Shown here in pieces: positions 8,842 through 17,111 of a DNA stretch of 17,111 bases. The position numbers and the translations under genes are program-made. This DNA is from Hyphochytrium catenoides. Its lineage: Eukaryota > Sar > Hyphochytriomycetes > Hyphochytriales > Hyphochytriaceae. Where the stretch lies: the NCBI GenBank assembly GCA_900088475.1, contig FLMG01000989.1, positions 31,386 through 48,496 of the forward strand, written 5' to 3'. The notes beneath the pieces were generated by a model. The model was given only the letters and a program-made list of their open reading frames with translations, was not told where the DNA came from and searched no databases. Position 1 is the first letter of the stretch; each line of letters begins with the position of its first letter.

Positions 8842-11800
8842 CTACCTCAGACCGGACGAAGCAGTAAAAGCCTGCAGACAGTTCAAGACAGAGAGAAAGA
8901 GAGAGAGAGAGAGAGAGCTACGCGTCGCATACAGAGAAAAAAAAGAGAGAGTAGGGACGATATTTCCGAAGGAGGCCCTACCGTCTTAGAGATCTGAATA
9001 TCGCCGTAGGGCTCTGGCTGGTCTACGTCAATGTAGTCCCAGGTCTTCAGCTGCAGCACCTCGAAGAAACAAAGCGCGGCAGTGCGACGGTTGATGTTTT
9101 CCTTCGCCAAGCTCTTATAGCTCGTCTCCTCCTAACAGACAGAGAATCAGAGCAAGGATTAGGGCACGGCGGTCCCGGACCGGGGCACATGGATGAATAT
9201 TAGAGAATTATGAGTCAGCCCACATAACCCGAGAACATATCGTCAAAGAAACCAAGAGAAAGAGAGAGCGCTATCCACAGGGAGAGAGAGCAGGAGCTAG
9301 TCACGACGGCAATGAAGTGATTGAGAAGGTATAGAAGAAAGTTAGCGAGGAAGTGGAACAGGGTTCAGGGCAAGGAGGAAGCATGTACCTTGTTCTGAAG
9401 CGCCCGCCTGAGGAGTTTCATGACCTTCACTGTGTGTGGATGCCACTTCTTCCCATCTACAGTGACATCGCTTACCCCGTCCATAGAACCCTTGTAAGAA
9501 ACAAGACCAGCAAGTACGAGCAGGTTAGAGCGGTGACGGCAAGAGCATATAGAGCGCGACTGAGCAGCCTTACATGCAGGTCATTGACGCTAGAGAGCAC
9601 AAATGTTTCGGGCTCTTCCACGGAGTCATCCGCCGAAGGAAACATTCCTGCCTGGGCAAAGCTATCATCTGAGGTAGATGGATGGGCCGGGCTACCAGGG
9701 ATGGAGAGCAACAAAAGGAGAGGGATGGAAGCGAAAGATAGCAAAAGATGGGGGTATATAAGCGCAGCGTCAGTCAATTATCCTTTTGCAGGCCACGTTT
9801 AGGAGCGTTAGGAACAAAAGACAAGATGCTAACTATACCTTGGCATTTGCTCTGGCTCCTCAGCAGCAGGGAACTCTGGCGCATCCTCCATTGGCTCATC
9901 CATCGGGAACGGTTCCTGCAAGAGAGAAAGGATGATGTAAGCAATTAACACCCCAAAGACGTACCAAACAATAAACAAGGCAAAACTCTGGCTGAAAGAA
10001 CGGCCAAAGAAAGACATTGCAACGAAGAAGGTTGACGGGATCACATTTGTTCTGGAGGAGCACGAGGATTTAATGCGGAAACAAGCTAAGGGACAGAAGC
10101 AGCTGAAAAGGTCGGCTGCAAGCGTTAGGTTAAGAGAAAGACTTGGAGCACCATTTCCTTACATTCTCGATTCTGGGTTCCTCAATGTCGGCCACTCTCC
10201 CTTCCTCTCCTTCTCTTGCCGCTGCTGCCCGGGCTTCTTCTTCTTCTTCCTCCTGCCCCTCCTCCTCTCTTCCTCTCTTCCCCTTCTCCGCCGACACCTT
10301 CGGCCCTCCGATCCTGACGGGCCCCCATTTCATGGTAAGCGAGAACATTTCGAGAAGTTCTGGAGCCAGAGCTGTTGTCCAGAATCGTCACGAGATGGAA
10401 GGAGAAGAAGAGATAGAAAAAGTGAGAGTCAAAACTTTTGGGGCACGGCCATCGGCACCAGCATCATCTAACCTGTGATAGGTCTGTAGAGTCTCTCCTG
10501 CACGGAAAGAGTTTTCTCCATGAGCCCAAGATGTTCTCTCTCTTCGAGAGGAGGTCGAGGACGAGTGATGCGGCTCTGGTCCGCTAAGCACTACATTCGT
10601 AGAGAGTAAAGCAGATGGTGAGAAGACTTTCATGCAGTCAATGGCGATAATGATGCTGATGGAACACTACGCTCATACACCGTCGTGACAGTCCATATTA
10701 TAATGGGCTATATGGACAAGATGGGACTAGCTCGATAGAAAGACAAAGAGCCTTACCTCTTTGATGAAGGCACTGGATAGCTGGGTCTCATCGTCCACAA
10801 TCGCCTAGAAGACAGACAAAGAAGAAGAAGACGGAGAAAGGAAATTAAATTCCGCGCCGTCAAGGGCGTATACAGTGGAAAATGTCTTCTACTGATCTCT
10901 CTTACCATCCTCTTTCTCTTCTTGGACTTCTTCACGGCAATATCCGCGACTCCGACGCCCAGACTGTCTCTTCCCATACTGATTCTATCAGACACTCCTG
11001 CAGGCAGCTACAATTAGCAACTACATGACAGCTACTGACAGCCGGCAAGCGTATTAGGAGGTATCAATAGCATCTGGCGCCGTCTGTTCGTCACTAGGCT
11101 CCTTACCTGGACTTGGTGCCGCGGCGATAGTGCTGACTTCAGAGAAGCGGGGTGGTCTTTCCTCTCCTCTCTCCTCCTCTTCGACGGGAGGCATCTCAAA
11201 ATTGTCCTCAAAAGCGCCTCCGTCACCGAAAGCATCTGCCTCTTTTCCCTCCCCATCCTTGGCTCCGGCTCTCTCCTCTCCCATTGAGATGTTAGGGTCT
11301 ATCCCTATGAAAGATGCAGAATCATCGGGAGCACGACGGATTTCCACATCCTCCGCTTCTGGCTGGTCGCCCTGAAGAGAAAGTACTAGGTTTAATAATC
11401 CTAACCCCCTCACAGCGGATCTCCCTCTTCACCGCCCTGTTTGCCTATTGTCTCTTTCGATTCGCTCACTTCAAAGGCCACACCTGGTTACTGATCGCTA
11501 TTTCTCGTTGAGCTCTTTTGTCTCTTGTGATGTCAGCCCGATTTGCCCTTTCTCTCCTTTCCCATGTCTTAAAGGTAAGCAATGTCAGACCCCAAACTAC
11601 TGACAAAATCTGAAATGCCCCATTTCCCGTCTGACGTGTGTCGTCACCTGGGGAAAGCCATCGCCCTCATCTGGTTCAAAGGCGGTCCACTGTTCACCAC
11701 TTCCGAAGGAGTCTTCATGGGATACACCTTTTGTAGGACAGGAACAGGAAAAGGTTGCATGAAATGGCCAAGAGAGATAGTAAGAGGTGGTTAGGTTACC

Positions 11801-13091
11801 AGTCATCAAGTGACCCGATCAACAAAAAATAGATATCGCCAAAGTAAAGCACGTCGCTTACCTCCACGGTTTGAAGAGTAAAAGCTGTCATCGCCGTGAG
11901 TGGCGCTATCCAAAGTGATATCCTCTCTCCTGGCTGTCGTCTGTGACGCCAAGGGAATCCACTTCTCAGGAGGTGGTATTGCACTGCAAGAATCAGAGTC
12001 AGAGCGAGTCGTTGAGGACAACCCGGCAAACAAAGGATAATGTCTACAGCTAGACAGACCGATCTAGGTAAAGCAGTGGTCCTGTCCTTTAAACTATTCC
12101 AATTAAGCCAAGACATTTCATGGGTTCCTCATGACCTTTCCTCTTTCTTTAGTAGTCTATCCTCGCTAGTATTTCTGCCCTCTTACTTACTCAATGGAAT
12201 ATGTCATTTCTACGTCGAACTCTCCGAAGTTGGCAACGTTGATTGCTGCTGCGTTCGCCTCCAACTGGTTGCTAGGAAGGTCTACCACTCCTGGACGGAA
12301 CGCCTAGCATGACATGTCGAGGAGCAAACAACGGACGAAAAGACAGGGAATCAGGCACAGATGTCACGCTGACAAAGTGCTTCAGTAGAGCAGAGAAGAA
12401 GACAGGTGACTCGAAACATAGAGGAAATCAAAAGGGATTAACAGATAGAGGGAACGAGAACTGCTGAAGGGCTCCACGCCGTCAAAATTGGGAGTAGTGC
12501 AGACCAAGCGTCTTATAGAGGATGGCAAAGGGCACCGACACCATCTCCCTTACCATCTTGATCTTCACCAATGCCTCACTGCAGTCCGAGTGCAAATAGC
12601 GCACTTTTCTGGAGTAGATGCGAACGATACCAAGCAACAAGTGCCCTGAGACGCGAAGAGCTAGGGGCACCTGGGGGTGTACAACAGACTCTATGAAAGG
12701 ACAACCCGGTCAAGAAAGTGTTACCATCAGGGCGCTCTGTCAATAATATAGTACAGCCCACTCATTTAAAACCATAGAGAATTCTGGACAGCCACCAAAG
12801 CTAATGGTCAACATAGATCCATTGCCATCCCTAGCTGGCAAACAAGCACCAACAATACAGCCCTACGGGTGCCCTCTCAGGGCCGCAGTTGGGAAAACAG
12901 TCGTCCCGGCGGGGATAGAGTAGAACCCTATGAGTTTGATCACTTTTCAATATTGCGGTCGACTTACCGACACATTGGTTAATATCTGTTTGAAAAATCT
13001 GTGCTTTGGTCAGCTTCTTGTCCCAGTGAGCGGCCAGCCATATCTTTCCTAATGGCCCTTTCTTGGCCAGAATGATCTGTGAATAGAACAT
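8842..13091 (-). CDS. RAD21: Cohesin kleisin subunit RAD21/SCC1, complete, 16 exons
   Basis: Kleisin that closes the SMC1-SMC3 cohesin ring around sister chromatids and is cut by separase at anaphase. Exons (minus): 13091-12968, 12760-12725, 12660-12554, 12303-12191, 11983-11862, 11727-11648, 11371-11107, 10997-10906, 10804-10757, 10590-10473, 10371-10163, 9915-9839, 9691-9574, 9490-9389, 9131-8982 and 8871-8842. They total 1791 nt (596 aa plus stop), all in phase; human RAD21 has 631 aa. Seen: N-terminal SMC3-binding domain ([50 protein letters not shown]), basic KKSKKRKR in exon 8, conserved [13 protein letters not shown] in exon 10, an acidic Glu-rich stretch in exon 11, and the C-terminal winged helix ([25 protein letters not shown]). 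Two separase-type motifs are listed separately. Least certain: 36-nt exon 2 and the final 30-nt exon, for which an alternative ending at 8650-8609 is also in phase. A mitotic (RAD21) rather than meiotic (REC8) role is inferred, not proven. Confidence 0.93.
10172..10189 (-). other. Candidate separase cleavage motif 2 in RAD21 (DIEEPR)
   Basis: Near the end of exon 11, residues 430-435 read D-I-E-E-P-R, followed by I-E-N. This again fits (S/D)-x-E-x-x-R. The E-E-P core resembles the second human RAD21 site around R450, at a similar distance from the C terminus. Cleavage is inferred from the motif only. Confidence 0.55.
11333..11350 (-). other. Candidate separase cleavage motif 1 in RAD21 (DVEIRR)
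   Basis: In exon 7 the translated residues 202-207 read D-V-E-I-R-R, followed by A-P-D-D. This fits the separase consensus (S/D)-x-E-x-x-R with arginine at P1. Its place after the N-terminal domain parallels the first cleavage site of human RAD21 (R172). Cleavage itself is inferred. Confidence 0.6.
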
Positions 13092-13397
13092 CCTGCCGCG
13101 TGATGACAAGACTTAGGTCTCTTTCCCGCGAGCTGACTCTTATGAAATCAATAGTTCTGAAGCCCTATATCTGCGTAACCACTGGACGTTGGATGGTTGA
13201 TTCTGAGCACTTGGACAAGTGAGAAGTAGGGTTTGCAGCAGCTGGCTAATTCAATTCACTAAAGAGTGACCTTGATCGTCAGCTTACGTCTCCTTTTGAC
13301 TTCCACCTAGGCGTAAAACTCTATTCAAGCAGAGATATCTGCAGAATCTGGGTATGGATGAGTTTTCTCTGAAGCTTTTTGCGCAGTTTCTGTCTGA

Positions 13398-13895
13398 ATG
13401 ATGACGAATCTCAATTTTGAAGCGAAGCGGGAGATGAAGGCGGGAGACAGATTAGGGCTTTATAGGTGTGTTATGAGGGATAGAGATATGGGAGTACAGA
13501 TAATCTGGTGAGTGATTGTGGCATTTGAAATTGATTTCTTCCTGTTCCCCTGTTCTCTCACTCTCTCTCTCTCTCCAGTATCTCTATCTCTTGCTGTCCG
13601 TCTCTCTGTCTCTTTCTCGTTAGTCTCTCTCCCTCCTGATCCAGGCTAACAGATGCATCTCTGGTCACTCTTTCTCTCTTCGGCCTTTGCTCTGTCACGT
13701 ACCTTTTCCACTCTGTCTGTCGTCTTTCTGCCTTTTAAATCTGTGTTGTAATTTACTCTCTCTCACACTGCCTGTTTGTTCCTCCCAAAACCCGAATTCA
13801 GGTGCCGCCATTTCGGATATTTGAGAAGGGTGGGTGGGGCCATCCAGAATAAGAATATAGCAATACACAAACTTGAAGGTTATAAAACTCCGTGA
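13398..13895 (+). CDS. Possible small two-exon gene of unknown function, divergent from RAD21
   Basis: A possible exon 13398-13507 begins ATG ATG directly after an in-frame TGA and ends at a strong donor (GTGAGT). The following 294-nt interval is CT-rich like other introns here and ends in TTCAG at 13801. Joining to 13802-13895 keeps the frame (phase 2) and gives 30 more open codons and a TGA, for 67 residues in total (starts MMTNLNFEAKREMK, ends HKLEGYKTP). The peptide is basic, with no signal peptide or membrane segment that I can see, and I recognise no family. Splice signals, phase and intron texture support it; the short length is against it. It could be chance. Confidence 0.3.
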
Positions 13896-13986
13896 GTTGT
13901 AAGACAGAAGGTGGTCAGGATCCTCAGGATGTTAGGAATCGTCAGGATTCTGGACTGAATATCGCTTTATTCAGGATAAAAGCGCT

Positions 13987-14322
13987 ATGGTTTTCCCGCC
14001 CATTTCGCCTGCGATGGCCGTGGCGCCGTTTCCTAAGTTTTTGAGTACCTTCAAATCTTCAAATCTTCGTCTGAAGCTTCATCAGCATGAGGCAATGATG
14101 CGTTTCAAAGAGCTTGCAGCAGCTGAGCGGTTTGCGGGCAAGTCTCAGAAGTTTTCTACAGCTTTCGGCGTTGATATTGGCTCCAGTGAGGGCAGCACTG
14201 GACGATATGCGGGTCTTTTGTGGACATCAATGTGCAGTAGAAGTGGGGACTGTGAAGATGGGGAAGAAGTGTTCAAGGTGCCGTGGCAGTGGGGAGCGCT
14301 TGACCACATGCGGTGCTAAAGA
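13987..14322 (+). CDS. Unrecognised 111-codon open frame
   Basis: An uninterrupted frame of 110 aa starts MVFPPISPAM and ends GALDHMRC. It is made of ordinary complex sequence rather than CT/GA repeat, which sets it apart from the other long open frames in non-gene parts of the window. I recognise no domain. An overlapping frame (14114-14329) carries a CxxCxGxG motif (CSRCRGSG) at 14270-14293, as in DnaJ-type zinc fingers, so the true coding frame, if there is one, is unclear. It may be an exon of a plus-strand gene, a decayed gene or chance. Confidence 0.2.
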
Positions 14323-14452
14323 CTTTTAGATAGGTGAGACATGTAAAGACTTCCCCCACGGCTGGGTTGAAAAGTTTCATTGCAGGCAGCGCTGCCACGG
14401 ACTTCCGCATATGCTTTTCACTATAAAAAAAGGAAGAAACAGACGTTTCTTG

Positions 14453-14692
14453 TTAGGGATCGTCCCATAGTCGTTCAAGGTCTCTGTAAGCAATATGAAA
14501 GGCCTCTTTGCTCAGAATCTCCAGGCGCTAATGGTTTAGGGTAGCGATCAGGAAGAGAAGCGATGCAATGTCCAAAATAGGCTTCAAAAGGAGTCTGTCA
14601 AAGAGGCTAGAGACTTCCGATGGACTGAGAGAAGAGTGCACATAGTAGCTGTCGATATCTGTGTGTTTCTTTTGTCCTACGTGGAGGAAACA
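14453..14692 (-). pseudogene. Coding-like minus-strand segment split by one TAG
   Basis: Two open segments in the same frame, 14692-14531 and 14527-14456, are separated by a single TAG at 14530-14528. They read like a helical protein (SEVSSLFDRLLLKPILDIAS, then RLEILSKEAFHIAYRDLERL and WDDP before TAA). The first segment overlaps the last codons of the armadillo gene in another frame. The TAG could instead be a splice acceptor (CATTAG) with the second segment as a terminal exon, but I found no upstream exon that fits. I recognise no family. It is a decayed gene, an unresolved 3' exon, or chance. Confidence 0.2.
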
Positions 14693-15358
14693 GCAGGTGC
14701 TGAAGAGGTGGAGAAATGATGCAGAAGCTTTCTCGCTGTTTGGACGGCATTCTCCCTTGCTTGGGCATCTCCTGTCTCTCCTGGGCCCAGTTGGCTCAGG
14801 ACCTCAAGCTGCTGAAGAATCTCAGGCTTGTCTCTCTTGACTTTCTCTATAAGAGAAACAGAGGTTGGGGAGGATGGGTCTAGTAGAAACATTAACGCTA
14901 ACGTTCCTTCGACTTGCAAGAGAGGGTGCTTGGCCTCGAGAAGAGTAAGAAGACAAGAGAGAGAGGACGAAGAGACAAGCATCTCTCTCTGTTCTCCAAG
15001 CTTTGAAAGCTGGTAGACCAACCGTCCCAGCTCAATCTGTGTCCTCTCCACTTCAGAGGTAGGAGGAAAGAGTCCAGCAGAAGAAGGAGCCAGGGACGAG
15101 ATGGAAGAAGAAGAGGAGACAGAGAGAGAGAACACAATGACCGAGAGGACTTCTCGCGCGGATTCTTCGTCTCCTGTAACTAGAGTCCTCAACGCCGCAG
15201 CGGCGCCGCTGACAGACATTTCATCGCCCTGGGAAAGAGCAGAGAGAAGAGCTGGGACGACACCTGCTTTCCTCATCTCTGCCTTAAGGGGTACTGGTAT
15301 ACAGAGGTTCCTAAGGGCACAGAGTGCTGTGTACCGAAGGCGGACATCTGAAGCCTGC

Positions 15359-15389
<31 letters not shown>

Positions 15390-16598
15390 AAGCGAGAGAA
15401 AGTCATTTCATACGCCAGCAAGCAGCATTTTATAACTTGAGACACCAAGCAAGAGGCTAGCATTGAGGTACAACTGGAGAAGATTAAAGAGAGACCCGGA
15501 AAGAGGACAAAGTGATAACAGGAGGACTGTGAGAAGAGAGAGAGAGAGAGAGAAAGAGGAAAGGAGGGTCACATATAATAAGAATAAGTCAGCAGCAATC
15601 AGTCTCTCCTTGATAGTCCCATATGCCTCCTCTCCCGGTCTCTCTCTCGTTCCTTTACCTTTGCCATCTCGATCATCATCTCTCCGACTCCTCTCTCCAT
15701 CAGCTCTTTACAGCGATCAGAATTAGAGGCAAGATTCCCTAGGATTAGAAGACACTGTCTCTCTCCCCCTCGTCCTAATGAAAGGAGAAGGTCAACGAAC
15801 GGGGAGGAGAAGAGAATGTCTACTTCTCTCTCCGCAGAGAGATGCCCGATGAGTGTGAGGAGAGAGAGAGAGAGGTCTTTTCCCTGTCCGTCAGCTTCTT
15901 TTCTCTTTCTCTCTTGTTCTTGAGTCAGGAGCCGCATGAGCTCATTGACCAACTGAGGGTTACACATCTGCTTCCTATTGATTCAGAAGAGGCGGAGAGA
16001 GAGAGAGGGGGAGAGGAGCAAGGAGAGAGAGAGAGAAAAAGAGGGGAGGATACAGGGTGATCACGAGTGAGACGTAGCGAGCAAGGGAGAGAGAGAGAAC
16101 CACATCCGAAAGGAAACTTGAAACAAGACAGAAAATGAAACATCAAGGCTAATGATAAAGAATCAGTATGAAGAGGGAGAGAGAGAGAGAGAGAGGGAGA
16201 GAGAGAGAGATGGCGAGGCCGAAAGAAGGATGACTGACCTGCACTGTTCAAACTCGACATAGACCAAAAGAGCAAGGAGACACTCCTCCAAGGCCTCTTC
16301 TCTCTCCTCCTCATCTTCCTCGTCCTCCTCTTCCATAACCCTGAGACGAAGAATAAAGTCCACGATGCTGTCCACAATTTTCTCGTTGACAACGATGTCA
16401 AGCTGAGACGAGACACGTCAAGAAAGTGAGAGTCATATCCAGACAGAAAGAAGGAGAAGAGAGAAGATGCTTAGCGGATTTCAAGCTTTCTTGGGTCTCT
16501 CCATTTCGATGTCTCTATCCACACTCTATTGCATCAATAACTGTTGTCTCTTTCTTTCTTCCTGCCTTTCGATTTTTTGCTTCCCTTAACCTTTTCTC

Positions 16599-16639
<41 letters not shown>

Positions 16640-17047
16640 ACTTCCCCTTCCTCTCTCTCTCCCTCTTTCCTGCTTTCTCTCTCAATGTCCCTTACCCAAT
16701 GGATTCGTAAATACCGTTCTCTCTGTGTCTCTGTCTCTCTCTCTCTCCGTGTCTCTCTTGTCTTACCTCTTCTCTCTCAAACGACGCCAAAAGCTTCACG
16801 GCCATCGTTTTCTCTCCAAGAGAATAATCTTCGTCTCCGGCTCCCTCTACTTTCGGAGGGTTCAGAATGTCTTTACAGAGTTTCACTACGTTGCTTTCGG
16901 CCAGTTTGGCTCTCCAATCCTTATTTTCGGTTCCGTTGACCAGCCCTTGGAGCGCTAACAATCGTGTGAGGCTCTCCACCGCTCTGTCTGTCAGTTTGAC
17001 AAGCAGAGAAACCGCCTCCTGCTCGAGCGCCACACGCTGGAGACCCT
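14677..17047 (-). CDS. RAP1GDS1: Armadillo-repeat protein resembling Rap1 GTPase-GDP dissociation stimulator 1 (SmgGDS), 3' part, 4 exons; 5' end beyond right edge
   Basis: Exons 17047-16767, 16402-16239, 15974-15659 and 15354-14677 join in consistent phase and give about 478 C-terminal residues. The protein is helical and armadillo-like throughout. The diagnostic stretch is LLILGNLASNSDRCKELMER, then ALCALRNLCIPVPLKAEMRK and AGVVPALLSAL, which lines up with the SmgGDS segment reading ALRNLAIPV-NKAKMLSAGV. After this segment 200 or more residues remain, as in the human protein (607 aa total), so roughly 100-150 N-terminal residues are probably missing here. SmgGDS binds prenylated or pre-prenylated Rho, Rap and Ras GTPases as chaperone or exchange factor, in the cytosol and nucleus. 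The second exon carries an acidic insert (positions about 16310-16340). The last exon is unusually long (678 nt) and holds a serine-rich loop. The identity rests on family resemblance; another armadillo protein cannot be excluded. Confidence 0.78.
15366..15387. repeat. GA microsatellite at the acceptor of the last RAP1GDS1-like exon
   Basis: An AG run that is (CT)n on the sense strand, immediately upstream of the TGCAG acceptor at 15355. Confidence 0.92.
16162..16211. repeat. GA-rich array in the RAP1GDS1-like gene
   Basis: Interrupted GA repeats in the intron between the exons at 16402-16239 and 15974-15659, pyrimidine-rich on the sense strand. Confidence 0.88.
16602..16633. repeat. (TC)16 inside the RAP1GDS1-like intron, antisense orientation
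   Basis: A pure TC run on the plus strand, hence GA on the sense strand of this minus-strand gene. It lies in a CT-rich field (16550-16760) directly after the donor at 16766. Confidence 0.92.
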
Positions 17048-17052
17048 CTGCG

Positions 17053-17111
17053 GAGAGAGAGAGAGAGGAGGAGAGAGAAAGAGCAGAGAGGAAGAGAGAG
17101 AGAGAGAGAAA
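17053..17111. repeat. GA-rich tract at the right window edge
   Basis: Interrupted GA repeats to the last base. On the minus strand they form the CT tract before the acceptor of the first visible RAP1GDS1-like exon. Confidence 0.92.

Larger units (their letters stand above)
13092..14676. other. Intergenic region between RAD21 5' end and RAP1GDS1-like 3' end
   Basis: About 1.6 kb without a recognised gene. It must contain the RAD21 promoter (13092 onward) and the 3' flank of the armadillo gene. A plus-strand CT tract (13537-13780) looks like an intron or UTR of a plus-strand transcript. Three coding-like scraps are listed separately: 13398-13895 plus, 13987-14322 plus, and 14453-14692 minus. 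Confidence 0.5.

Noticed and set aside
9829-10044. Hydrophobic minus-strand frame (possible membrane protein)
   Set aside because: The hydrophobic part is the intron before RAD21 exon 12; only [15 protein letters not shown] onward is coding.
10182-10391. Minus-strand Arg/Gly-rich frame overlapping RAD21 exon 11
   Set aside because: The other frame ([16 protein letters not shown], then the acidic stretch and DIEEPR) fits both splice phases and the kleisin family; this one is its shadow.
10474-10633. Frame starting [10 protein letters not shown] as RAD21 exon 10
   Set aside because: Wrong frame. The phase-correct frame from 10590 reads [13 protein letters not shown], which is conserved in kleisins.
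14385-14396. Perfect 12-bp palindrome GGCAGCGCTGCC
   Set aside because: Palindromes of this size occur by chance in 17 kb, and nothing nearby gives it a function.
1-17111. CRISPR arrays, transposons, tRNA and rRNA genes
   Set aside because: The repeats are simple dinucleotide microsatellites without spacers, terminal inverted repeats or transposase-like frames. I saw no tRNA T-arm or A-box/B-box pattern and no rRNA core sequence.

Overview
Eukaryotic nuclear DNA. Four conserved housekeeping genes can be assembled here from short exons (30-678 nt, most 50-160 nt). They are separated by GT-AG introns packed with (CT)n/(GA)n microsatellites. There are no bacterial signatures (no Shine-Dalgarno sites, no operons). 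The style, with intron-rich conserved genes and CT/GA repeats throughout introns and flanks, resembles a coccidian or chromerid-like alveolate protist. That placement is an inference with low to moderate confidence; the sequence alone does not fix the taxon. Both ends of the window lie inside GA tracts, as expected for a contig that broke at microsatellites.

Layout. (1) 5638 down to about 263, minus strand: the 5' part of the signal recognition particle receptor alpha subunit gene, 12 phase-consistent exons covering about 450 residues (SRX domain, charged linker, N domain, P-loop). The rest of the G domain lies beyond the left edge. (2) 5639-6571: shared divergent 5' region. (3) 6572-7847, plus strand: a complete four-exon TRM112 gene (138 aa) with all four zinc-ligand cysteines. 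(4) 7848-8841: convergent 3' region. (5) 13091 down to 8842, minus strand: a complete 16-exon cohesin kleisin gene (RAD21/SCC1, 596 aa in my model), with the N-terminal SMC3-binding domain, two separase-type cleavage motifs, a basic patch and the C-terminal winged helix. (6) 13092-14676: about 1.6 kb without a recognised gene but with three coding-like scraps, including a possible two-exon small plus-strand gene divergent from RAD21. (7) 17047 down to 14677, minus strand: the 3' part of an armadillo-repeat gene resembling RAP1GDS1/SmgGDS; its 5' end lies beyond the right edge.

The genes do not form a pathway. SRP receptor (co-translational targeting to the ER), TRM112 (activator of tRNA, rRNA and release-factor methyltransferases), RAD21 (sister chromatid cohesion) and SmgGDS-like (small GTPase chaperone/exchange) are independent housekeeping functions.

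The most interesting signals are structural. The pyrimidine repeats usually follow the direction of transcription. The P-loop exon of the SRP receptor is bracketed by mutually complementary CT and GA arrays. One SRP receptor intron is stop-free and a multiple of three. The RAD21 locus is almost free of the microsatellites that saturate its neighbours. All exon boundaries were inferred by reading conserved protein segments and keeping splice phase consistent; no transcript evidence was available. I found no novel multigene system such as a defence island, gene cluster or mobile element.
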